From contig JAQVMW010000002.1 of assembly GCA_028703445.1 (NCBI GenBank), positions 62,001 through 126,000 on the forward strand: DNA of 64,000 nt, read 5' to 3'. The translations under genes were made by a program, and so were the position numbers. The stretch's first letter is position 1; each line of letters starts with the position of its first letter. The notes under the pieces were generated by a model. It was not told the DNA's origin and made no database searches. It worked only from the letters and a program-made list of their open reading frames with translations. The stretch is from Candidatus Peribacteraceae bacterium (GTDB taxonomy: Bacteria; Patescibacteriota; Gracilibacteria; Peribacterales; Peribacteraceae). Shown here piece by piece: positions 46,766-55,487 of the stretch.

Positions 46766-48883
46766 TCAGATGAACAGCGCCGCGAGTGCGAGCGTCAAAG
46801 TCGAGAAGAGCTTGATCAAGACGTGCAGGCTGGGGCCGGCCGTGTCCTTGAAGGGATCGCCGACGGTATCGCCCGTGACGGCGGCCTGATGCGCGGGGCT
46901 CTTCTTGCCGCCGTAGGCACCCGACTCGATGAACTTCTTGGCATTGTCCCACGCGCCACCGGCGTTATTCAGGTAGGCGGCGAGGATGACGCCAGTGATG
47001 GTGCCGACCATCAGGAACCCGGCGGCAGCCTCCGCGCGGAAGATCACGCCGACCGCGATCGGGGCGATGACCGCCACGAGACCGGGCAGGATCATTTCTT
47101 TGAGAGCGCCCCGCGTGGCGATATCCACCGCTGCGGCATAATCCGGTTCCTCCGTTCCCTCCATGATGCCGGTATGTTCCCTAAATTGCTTGCGGACCTC
47201 CTCCACAATCACGCCTGCGGCGCGACCCACGGCGCGAATGGTGAGGGAAGTGAAGAAGAAGACCACAACCGCGCCGAAGAAGGCTCCGACGAATACGGGA
47301 ACCTTGGCGAGATCCACGACGGTGATGTGCGCTTCTCCCAGAAAAGCCGAGAAGAGCAGGAAGGCGGCGAGCGCGGCGGAGCCGACGGCGTAGCCTTTCG
47401 TCAGTGCTTTTGTAGTATTGCCGCACGCATCGAGCTCGTCGGTGACCTTGCGAAGCTCATCGGGAGCCTTGCTCATTTCCACGATCCCTCCGGCATTGTC
47501 TGTAATGGGTCCGAACATGTCCATGGCGAGCACGTAGCCCACCATCGTGAGCATTCCCATGGTGGCGACGGCCGTTCCGTACAGGCCTCCGGCGGAGATG
47601 CCCGTCTGCTCACCGCACCAGTAGGAGGCGAGGAGGGCGAGACAGACCGTCAGGACAGAAAGCCCCGTTGATTCCATCCCGATGGCGGTGCCGGAAATGA
47701 TGTTCGTGGCATGGCCGGTCGTACAAGCCCTGGCGATCGCCTGCACCGGTCGGTGGTCCTTGCTGGTGTAGTAATCAGTGATGTACACGAAAGCGACGCT
47801 GGTGAGGATGCCGGCGACTCCGCAGAGAAAGAACCACGGAGCGGCATTCGAGAGTTGGAAGAAGGCGATGAGAGCGCCCACGACTCCCGTCGAGGAACTC
47901 GTGCCGAGCATGAGTGCGGAACAGACGAAGAGGATGACGGTTGTAAGGATGGTGGTGATCCAGTAACCGCGCACCATCGCCCCCATGGGGGTATCACCCT
48001 CTTTCGCGCGGACGGTGTAGACGCCGACGATAGTGGCGAGCAGCCCGAAGGCGCGGAGCACGAGCGGAAAGAGGATGCCCTTGAGGCCGAAAACAGGGAA
48101 GAGCGCGACCCCCAGCACCATCGCGCCGATGTTCTCTGCCGAGATGGATTCGAACAAGTCCGCACCGCGGCCGGCGCAGTCGCCGACGTTGTCGCCCACG
48201 AGATCCGCGATCACGGCGGGGTTGCGGGGGTCATCCTCCGGAATTCCTGCCTCGATCTTCCCTACGAGATCCGCGCCCACATCGGCTGCCTTGGTGTAGA
48301 TTCCGCCGCCGAGTTGCGCGAACAGCGCCACGAAGCTTGCGCCGAATCCGTAACCGACGATCAGCGCCGGAATGCGTTCGGCCGACAGGCCCATGCCGAC
48401 GCGGTAGAAGAGGTAGAGCGCGCTGATTCCCAAAAGCGAGAGAGACGTGATGACGAGTGCGGACACCGTACCGCTGCGCAGAGCCATCTTGAGCGCGCTG
48501 TCGATGCCTTCGCGGGAACTGGCTGCGACTTTCAGGTTGGCGCGGGTCGCCACGACCATGCTCACCACTCCGGCGATACCGGAGAGCAGGCACCCGAGCA
48601 GGAACGACACGCCGACCTCAAGGCCGTGTGCCCAGCTCTGCTCTCCTCCACTGAAGCCGTAAACCAGAATCATGAGCAGCCCGGCGGCAATCGCAAGGAT
48701 CGTAATCGTGCGGTACTGTCGCTTGATAAAGGCACGTGCCCCGAGCGAGATCGCGCGAGCAACCTTCTCCATGGCGGGCGTGCCGGTTGGGGCCGCTTTC
48801 ACCGCGTTCCAAAATACGAGACTGTAGAGGAGCCCGATGATGGCGATGATGGGGGCGAGGACTTCCAGGAACAGGGCATTCAT
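46766..48883 (-). CDS. hppA: Membrane-bound proton-translocating pyrophosphatase
   Basis: GGGIYTKAADVGADLVGKIEAGIPEDDPRNPAVIADLVGDNVGDCAGRGADLFES; GNTTKALTKGYAVGSAAL; GDTVGDPFKDTAGPSLHVLIKL. Confidence 0.97.
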   Translation of the reverse strand: MNALFLEVLAPIIAIIGLLYSLVFWNAVKAAPTGTPAMEKVARAISLGARAFIKRQYRTITILAIAAGLLMILVYGFSGGEQSWAHGLEVGVSFLLGCLLSGIAGVVSMVVATRANLKVAASSREGIDSALKMALRSGTVSALVITSLSLLGISALYLFYRVGMGLSAERIPALIVGYGFGASFVALFAQLGGGIYTKAADVGADLVGKIEAGIPEDDPRNPAVIADLVGDNVGDCAGRGADLFESISAENIGAMVLGVALFPVFGLKGILFPLVLRAFGLLATIVGVYTVRAKEGDTPMGAMVRGYWITTILTTVILFVCSALMLGTSSSTGVVGALIAFFQLSNAAPWFFLCGVAGILTSVAFVYITDYYTSKDHRPVQAIARACTTGHATNIISGTAIGMESTGLSVLTVCLALLASYWCGEQTGISAGGLYGTAVATMGMLTMVGYVLAMDMFGPITDNAGGIVEMSKAPDELRKVTDELDACGNTTKALTKGYAVGSAALAAFLLFSAFLGEAHITVVDLAKVPVFVGAFFGAVVVFFFTSLTIRAVGRAAGVIVEEVRKQFREHTGIMEGTEEPDYAAAVDIATRGALKEMILPGLVAVIAPIAVGVIFRAEAAAGFLMVGTITGVILAAYLNNAGGAWDNAKKFIESGAYGGKKSPAHQAAVTGDTVGDPFKDTAGPSLHVLIKLFSTLTLALAALFI

Positions 48884-49063
48884 ACGAAAAGGGGAGAAAA
48901 GTGTACGAAAGCATCCTTCTGCTTTAAGTGCGCAGGGGGGACGTCGCGCTAGAGACTAGAAGCGGTGTTCCCGCTTCGTCAACTTTTCGCCCGTAAACCT
49001 GCTCCCAACGGGCTTTGCTGGAAATGCGGTTTTGTGCTATCATACGTAGTAAGACACACACCT

Positions 49064-49519
49064 ATGCCGAATCCCAAAAAACCCATCCCCATTGCGGCAT
49101 TGAGCCAGGAAAAGGTAATCCCTTCGACTGTGCAGGAGGAGGTGCCTGCCAAAGGCCAGAATCTGAAGCACATTCTCATCGTGGAAGACGAGCGGCCGCT
49201 CGCGCATGCCCTGGAATTGAAATTTCGTCATGAGGGGTTCGATACGCGCATCTGTCTCGATGGCGAAGAAGCGCTCAAGGAGATGACGGAAGGGAAGTAC
49301 GACGTCATCCTGCTTGACCTCATTATGCCACGGATGGATGGGTTCACATTCCTGCAGGAAATGAAGAATCGTGGCATGAAGACACCGACTGTCGTGCTCA
49401 GCAATCTTGGCCAGGACGAAGACAGAACGCGCGCCCAGTCCCTGGGAGCCGTGGGCTACTACGTGAAATCCAACACACCGATCATGGAAATTATCAAACA
49501 AGTGCAATCTCTTCTCTAA
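49064..49519 (+). CDS. Response regulator receiver-domain protein
   Basis: HILIVEDERPLAHALELKF; VILLDLIMPRMDGFTFL; GYYVKSNTP. Confidence 0.93.
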   Translation: MPNPKKPIPIAALSQEKVIPSTVQEEVPAKGQNLKHILIVEDERPLAHALELKFRHEGFDTRICLDGEEALKEMTEGKYDVILLDLIMPRMDGFTFLQEMKNRGMKTPTVVLSNLGQDEDRTRAQSLGAVGYYVKSNTPIMEIIKQVQSLL

Positions 49520-51346
49520 ATGCCTATTTCTGATATCGATCTCGGCGCCGTTCTCGTTCAGCAGAATTACCTCTCTGAAGAGGATCTGAAGCGTGTTGAT
49601 GCATTGGCCAAAGAGCGGAATCTCCCGCTCCTCTCGCTTCTGTTCGAGCAGGGGCTCCTCACACAGGATCTCTACGAGGGAGCGATTGCGGAGCACTACA
49701 AACTGCCGTTCTACGATCTGCAGGCGCACCTCCCCTCCCCCGAAATCATTGCGGAGTTGCCCGAAGAGATTGCGCAGACATACCACATGATTGTTGTGGA
49801 ACACACAGGAGATCGGGTGACCATTGCCACCGCCGATCCGGGGCAGGAGAAACGAGAGGAGATCGTTCGTCTGAATCTGGGACAGAAAACAGCGGTTCCT
49901 TTGCCGGAAATTGACGAAGCGAATACAGAGGGGGCAGAAGAGAAACCGCAACAGAAGAAAGTCGTGCAGCGCTTGCTCACATTGGGCAAGAAGGAGGAGA
50001 AATCCGAAGCACCGCAACGGTTCACCGGGACCGTCGCATTCGTCTACACTCCGCAGTCCGGCATTGATGCGGCGTGTCAACACTATCGAAAACCCCTCTC
50101 CACGCGCTTTCAGGCTATCATTTCGAGCGAGGGGAAGGTCGCGCCGGAAATTCTAGAAGAGATTATCAATGATGGAATCGAACTGCGTGCGTCTGACATT
50201 CACTTTGAGCCACAGGAAAAAATTGTCGTCGTCCGCTTTCGTATCGACGGCGTGATGCACGAAGCGGGTCGCATTCCCAAAGAGCATTATGAGGGCGTGG
50301 TGAATCGCATCAAGATTCAGGCGAATATGCGCATTGACGAGCACTACGCTGCCCAGGATGGAGCCATCCGTTACACATCGCCGCACGGTGCCTTGGATAT
50401 TCGTGTTTCGATCGTGCCGCTCGTCGAAGGCGAGAAAGTGGTGATGCGTCTGCTCTCTTCCTACGTGCGTTCCATCACACTGCTCGATCTCGGTTTTTCC
50501 CAGAAGAATCAAGAGATTCTCACCGAAGCCGCGCATAAACCCTTCGGCATGGTGCTCACCACGGGTCCGACGGGTTCAGGAAAATCCACGACCCTCACGG
50601 CGCTCCTGAAGATGCGCAACACGCCCGACGTGAACATTTCCACAATCGAGGATCCGGTGGAGTACAAGATTCCCGGCGTGAATCACATTCAAGTGAATCC
50701 GAAGACCAACCTCACCTTTGCCTCCGGACTGCGTGCCCTCGTGCGTCAGGACCCGGATATCGTGCTCGTGGGCGAGATCCGCGACGGCGAGACGGCGGAT
50801 ATTTCGGTGAATGCCGCGCTCACGGGTCACCTGGTGCTCTCCACACTGCACAGCAATGATGCAGCCACGGCCATCCCCCGCCTGCTCGACATGGGCGTGG
50901 AGCCGTTCCTGCTCGCTTCCACGCTGGAGGTGGTGGTCGGACAGCGCCTCGTGCGGCGCGTATGTCCCCGATGTCGACACAGCGTGAGTATTACGGCGGA
51001 CGAGGGGGCTAAACTTTTTCCCGGTGCTGAAAAAATGATCCCGGCCAAAAAGCCTCTGACACTCTACCGTGGCAAGGGCTGTGAAGCCTGCAGTTCTACG
51101 GGGTATCGCGGCCGTATCGGTATCTACGAGTTACTTCTCATCACTCCGGAGATCGAAGAGCTCATTCTCAAGCGCGCCTCCAGTTCCGAGCTCAATGAAA
51201 CGGCGGTCAAGGGGGGCATGCGACTGATGTTCGAAGACGGATTCGACAAAGTTCTTGCAGGTGTCACCACGATCGAAGAGCTCCTGCGCGTTGCGGCACC
51301 GCCCGCCATCATCTTCAGCTCCACTCATGGCCGAGACAGCGACTGA
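49520..51346 (+). CDS. pilB: Type IV pilus assembly ATPase
   Basis: GMVLTTGPTGSGKSTTLTALL; Asp box; ILVGEIRDGETADISVNAALTGHLVLSTLHSNDA-type motifs; CxxC Zn motif. Confidence 0.96.
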   Translation: MPISDIDLGAVLVQQNYLSEEDLKRVDALAKERNLPLLSLLFEQGLLTQDLYEGAIAEHYKLPFYDLQAHLPSPEIIAELPEEIAQTYHMIVVEHTGDRVTIATADPGQEKREEIVRLNLGQKTAVPLPEIDEANTEGAEEKPQQKKVVQRLLTLGKKEEKSEAPQRFTGTVAFVYTPQSGIDAACQHYRKPLSTRFQAIISSEGKVAPEILEEIINDGIELRASDIHFEPQEKIVVVRFRIDGVMHEAGRIPKEHYEGVVNRIKIQANMRIDEHYAAQDGAIRYTSPHGALDIRVSIVPLVEGEKVVMRLLSSYVRSITLLDLGFSQKNQEILTEAAHKPFGMVLTTGPTGSGKSTTLTALLKMRNTPDVNISTIEDPVEYKIPGVNHIQVNPKTNLTFASGLRALVRQDPDIVLVGEIRDGETADISVNAALTGHLVLSTLHSNDAATAIPRLLDMGVEPFLLASTLEVVVGQRLVRRVCPRCRHSVSITADEGAKLFPGAEKMIPAKKPLTLYRGKGCEACSSTGYRGRIGIYELLLITPEIEELILKRASSSELNETAVKGGMRLMFEDGFDKVLAGVTTIEELLRVAAPPAIIFSSTHGRDSD

Positions 51347-52529
51347 TCCAGCGGCCCAGCCGATCACTCCTGCGCCTGTTCCGGAACAGACTGTCGTCAC
51401 ATTTACGCCAAAACCAGCCCCGTCAAAATTTGCCGCGCAGCGCAAGGAGCTGCAGAAATTTTTTGCGTCGCTCAACCATCTGGGCATGGGCAAGCAGCGG
51501 ATGATGTTCATCCAGAGCATGGCGATGATGCTCACTGCCGGTCTCTCACTTGTCGATGCTCTGCAGACGCAGTTGCTCGAGGCAAAATCCAAGGCCGTCC
51601 GCAAACTCATTCAGGGCATCATCACGGCGGTCGAAAACGGATCGTCGCTCTGGAAGGCGATGGATGACCAGTCACTCTTCTCCCCGTATGAAATCGCTCT
51701 CGTACGTATCGGCGAAGAGGGCGGCAATCTGGCGCGGAATATGGAGTATCTGGCGGAACAACAGGAGAAAGACCGCGCGCTCAGAGCGAAAGTGAAGATG
51801 GCGATGACCTATCCCGCCATTATCGTTGTTCTGGTCTTCGTTCTCATCATGGGACTCGGTCTCTTCGTATTGCCCAATCTCGTGCAGGTGCTCTACTCAC
51901 TCAATGTGGAGCTGCCGCTCGCCACGCGCGTCGTCATTACCATTTCGCAGCTCTTCGAGGCGCACGGGATGGTGTTTGCGCCCCTGCTCTTTCTCGCGCT
52001 CATCATCGTGTTGCTCATGGGAAAATATACGCGGTTTCGTGCCGTGGCTCAGTGGGTGGTCTTTCATACGCCCGGCATCGGCAGCCTGGCGCGTGAGTCG
52101 ATCATCGCACAATTCGGCGTGATCCTCGGCGGGCTCCTGCGTGCGGGCGTACCTCTCGTAGAGGCGCTTTCTTCCCTTGCCGAGGTCACGCACACCGTCT
52201 CGTATAAGCATTTCTACCAAAAACTGCTGGAGCATGTGAACGCGGGTGACTCGTTCAGTAAGAGTTTTAAGGCGCTTCCGGAGTGCAACCGTCTGTTTCC
52301 CATTTCCGTGCAGCAACTCATCGTAACCGGCGAGCGATCGGGGGGGCTTTCGGATGTGCTCATGAAGATCTCCGACATGTACGACAAGAAAGCCTCCGAA
52401 ACGGCAGAGAAGCTTCCGGTGATCCTGGAGCCACTTTTGCTCATTATCATTGCCGGTGTCGTCGCAGGCCTCGCATTTGCTATCATAGTACCTATCTACA
52501 AAGTCGTCGGGAACATCGGTCGAAGCTAA
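51327..52529 (+). CDS. pilC: Type IV pilus inner-membrane platform protein
   Basis: Tandem T2SSF domains: MMLTAGLSLVDALQTQ, LGGLLRAGVPLVEALSSLAEVTH; start reassigned to 51327 (MAETATDPAAQP). Confidence 0.93.
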   Translation: MAETATDPAAQPITPAPVPEQTVVTFTPKPAPSKFAAQRKELQKFFASLNHLGMGKQRMMFIQSMAMMLTAGLSLVDALQTQLLEAKSKAVRKLIQGIITAVENGSSLWKAMDDQSLFSPYEIALVRIGEEGGNLARNMEYLAEQQEKDRALRAKVKMAMTYPAIIVVLVFVLIMGLGLFVLPNLVQVLYSLNVELPLATRVVITISQLFEAHGMVFAPLLFLALIIVLLMGKYTRFRAVAQWVVFHTPGIGSLARESIIAQFGVILGGLLRAGVPLVEALSSLAEVTHTVSYKHFYQKLLEHVNAGDSFSKSFKALPECNRLFPISVQQLIVTGERSGGLSDVLMKISDMYDKKASETAEKLPVILEPLLLIIIAGVVAGLAFAIIVPIYKVVGNIGRS

Positions 52530-52554
52530 TTCTCTTTCTTTTCCCCCTCACAGT

Positions 52555-55422
52555 ATGGCGCACAAAGGGTTTACCGCGGTTGAGATGCTCCTCACACTGG
52601 GCATCATCGCGATCACTGCCGGTGTGAGCGTTCCGCTGTACCGTACGTACCAGCTGCGTAGCGATCTGGATACGGCAGTCGAACAAGCCAAACACGCATT
52701 GGAGCGTGCTCAGGTGCTGGCGCGCGCCGGTCAGAACGATTCCATGTGGGGGTATGCGGCGAGCGAGGGCGTCCTCTTTCAAGGAGAAGCGTTCGCTATC
52801 CGCGAATCGCAGTCGGATGAGCTCTACATCGTTCCTGGTACCGTGCATGTTTCCGGTTTGCCCGAGGTGGTATTTCAACGGGTTTCGGGCGAACCTCTGA
52901 CGATTGGCGAAATCATTTACGAAGCAGGGAACGGTGAGCGGCGCGTGATCACAGTGGCGACGGAAGGCCCTCCCATTGTAAGCCCCTTGCTGCCTCCGGT
53001 TGAGCAACAGTCATCGAGCAGCACTGTGGCAAGCGAAGGAGCGTCAAGCTCCGTGCCGGGTTCGAGCGCCGCGAGTGCAGAAGGGAGTCAGGGAAGCACC
53101 GACTCCACCGGTTCGACGGGGAGCAATGGGTCTGACGCCGGACAGGGAGGGACGAGTTCCAGCAGTGCCACGTCGCTCTCGAGCGACAGTGACAGCGCCG
53201 CAACGTGCGAAGACGCATTCACGCTTCTGCCGGACGGGACCGTACAAACAACGGGTACCGTGGATGCGACGGTGAAAGTTCTCGGATCGCAGGTGAGCGA
53301 GGGGGCGGGTGGAAACTCTGCCAGGATTGTCGTATCCATGAGTACCGATGAGGGTGAAACGTGGGTGTCTCTCTTCAACGGTAATTCCGTCAGAGGTGGC
53401 GAAGAAGAAATCGTTCCGAACCTCCCTTCGGGTACGAAGCTGCTCGTACGGGTGAATGGCCGTCACTCCTGGCTTTTCAATCGCACGTTCCTGTCGAATA
53501 ATTCTGCGGGACACATGCTCGTGTTGCGCAACGGTCATCTGATGCCGTCCGACATGTATAATGCTTTCAACAACACTACCAGTCTCGCGCCGTTCCTTCG
53601 CGCAGTCATCGAGAACGGACATGTAAAAATTCATCCGCATGCCATCCTCTTTCTCACTGAACTTGATGCGCTCTGGAAGGGTTCTTCCAAATTTCAGGAT
53701 GCCGTGATTCAGGTCACATTCGCGGTGAAACCCGGCAGCTGCGCGCAGAGCACAGATCCCAAAGTGAAGATCGTTTTCGACCGCATTGAAAATCAAGGTG
53801 CGGGTGATGCGAAGCGGCGCGCGTATGTCGGGGGACAGGGTATTCTCTTTGCAGAGGGCCAGTGGATCCCCCTCTCGACGGCGGGTGTGACGATGGCAGA
53901 CGATTCTCTGGTAGAGGATGTTCCGGGTATGGCTGTAGAGCGTCGCAGCGGGGTTCTGCGCGTGCTCCTGCATGGTTCGCACATCATCCCCTCCGGCAAA
54001 GAAATCGCAGATGCGCGCATCATTTTCGACCGTGCTCAGGTGACTTCCATCGAGGCTGATACCGGACAAAATGCTCCGGAAGCCGTTTCGGATGGAATCG
54101 TAAACGACGGGGAAGGAGGCGATGAAGCCACCATCGACGCCGACGGGCGTTCCGTTCTCTTCCAAACACGTGTCACCGCTGCGGATGATGCCATTCTTAT
54201 CCATTGGAGTATCGCCAGTAGCGCCAGTTCCAGTGCGGCATCGGGAGCAAGTTCGTCCAATGCGAGCGAAGCCTCTTCCGCTTCATCTCAGACAGGGTCA
54301 GAACAAGCCGGGAGCGGAAGCAACCTGCCTGCGGATCCTTGTGCCGCAGCCTACACGATGGATGATCGTGGCCGCATTGTTCTCGGAGAGAAGGCGGATG
54401 TGGCGTTCATGGTCCTCGGGTCATACGCAACCTATGGTGCCAACGGTCCGATGATCCACGTACAGCTGAATGCCAGTCTTGATGGCGGAAGCACATGGCG
54501 TGGACTCTTCAACTTCCGCGACATTCTGAGAGGAGATTCTCAAACGCTCCGTGACGTGCCTGCCGGATCCATCCTTTCGCTTTCGGCGGAAGGCCGCTAC
54601 TCCTGGCTCTTCAAGCGCGTTGCCAACCTGACTGATCATGCGGATCGCGTGAAGATCCTTCGCCCCGGTTCCGCACTCCCCGCCATCGGATTGCTCTCCA
54701 CGCCCACGCGCTTACAGTCGTTCCTGCGCGATCGTATTGTCGATGGTCACGTCGACCTCGGTCGTAGACAGGTGCTCGCGCTCGTGGAATTACAGGATTT
54801 GGATGACACAGCGGACTTCCAAGATGCCGTCGTCCTCATTTCTTTCAGCAAGTCGGTGAGTGACGGCGTGTGTGCTGATGCGGAAACAGACAGTCAGACA
54901 AGTTCTGCCGGAACCTGCTCTTCTTCGTCTTCTGCCTCTTCGCAGGTTGCGGGACACAAGATCAAGATTTGCCATTTCACCACCACTGATCGCCTGCATC
55001 CTTCCACGATTGAAATCGACGAATCTGCATGGTCGGCCCACAGTGCCATAGGTGATCGTCTGGGAGAGTGCGAAGCGGACGACGATGGTGACGGGATTCC
55101 GAATGCCCAAGATTTCTGCCCGGGGACATTCTTGCCGGAATCGGTGCCGACGGAGTTCATGCTCTTCAATCGCTATGCCCTCATGAGTACCACGGGCGTC
55201 TTCCGCGAAGGCCCGCGCAAGCGCGTGAGTTCCTTCTCGCTTGCCTCTACGCGCGGGTGCAGCTGCGAGCAACTGGTCGATGTGGCCGAGGGCGTGCGTG
55301 ACTACTACTTCGCAAGCGAACCGCTCTTACTCAGGGAGATGAAGAGTCTCTTCCCGTTCTACACGAACGGGGCGCGGCAGTTCGGTTGCGGGACAGCCAT
55401 TCTGCGGATGACGCGGCCGTAG
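52555..55422 (+). CDS. Giant multi-domain pseudopilin / putative adhesin
   Basis: Class III leader MAHKG|FTAVEMLLTLGIIAI; GspH-like N-domain; Ser-rich linkers; duplicated about 180-aa domain; DDDGDGIPNAQDFCP near the C-terminus. Confidence 0.8.
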   Translation: MAHKGFTAVEMLLTLGIIAITAGVSVPLYRTYQLRSDLDTAVEQAKHALERAQVLARAGQNDSMWGYAASEGVLFQGEAFAIRESQSDELYIVPGTVHVSGLPEVVFQRVSGEPLTIGEIIYEAGNGERRVITVATEGPPIVSPLLPPVEQQSSSSTVASEGASSSVPGSSAASAEGSQGSTDSTGSTGSNGSDAGQGGTSSSSATSLSSDSDSAATCEDAFTLLPDGTVQTTGTVDATVKVLGSQVSEGAGGNSARIVVSMSTDEGETWVSLFNGNSVRGGEEEIVPNLPSGTKLLVRVNGRHSWLFNRTFLSNNSAGHMLVLRNGHLMPSDMYNAFNNTTSLAPFLRAVIENGHVKIHPHAILFLTELDALWKGSSKFQDAVIQVTFAVKPGSCAQSTDPKVKIVFDRIENQGAGDAKRRAYVGGQGILFAEGQWIPLSTAGVTMADDSLVEDVPGMAVERRSGVLRVLLHGSHIIPSGKEIADARIIFDRAQVTSIEADTGQNAPEAVSDGIVNDGEGGDEATIDADGRSVLFQTRVTAADDAILIHWSIASSASSSAASGASSSNASEASSASSQTGSEQAGSGSNLPADPCAAAYTMDDRGRIVLGEKADVAFMVLGSYATYGANGPMIHVQLNASLDGGSTWRGLFNFRDILRGDSQTLRDVPAGSILSLSAEGRYSWLFKRVANLTDHADRVKILRPGSALPAIGLLSTPTRLQSFLRDRIVDGHVDLGRRQVLALVELQDLDDTADFQDAVVLISFSKSVSDGVCADAETDSQTSSAGTCSSSSSASSQVAGHKIKICHFTTTDRLHPSTIEIDESAWSAHSAIGDRLGECEADDDGDGIPNAQDFCPGTFLPESVPTEFMLFNRYALMSTTGVFREGPRKRVSSFSLASTRGCSCEQLVDVAEGVRDYYFASEPLLLREMKSLFPFYTNGARQFGCGTAILRMTRP

Positions 55423-55445
55423 ATGGCGTTTATGCATTGATGAAA

Positions 55446-55487
55446 GCGGTGCCACCCTGAGCTAGCCGAGGGGTGGCACCGCGTTTT
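55446..55487 (+). terminator. Intrinsic terminator
   Basis: GCGGTGCCACCC tgagctagccgag GGGTGGCACCGC gTTTT, perfect 12-bp stem. Confidence 0.88.

Noticed and set aside
46760-48952. 303-aa and 413-aa plus-strand ORFs
   Set aside because: Antisense shadows of hppA.
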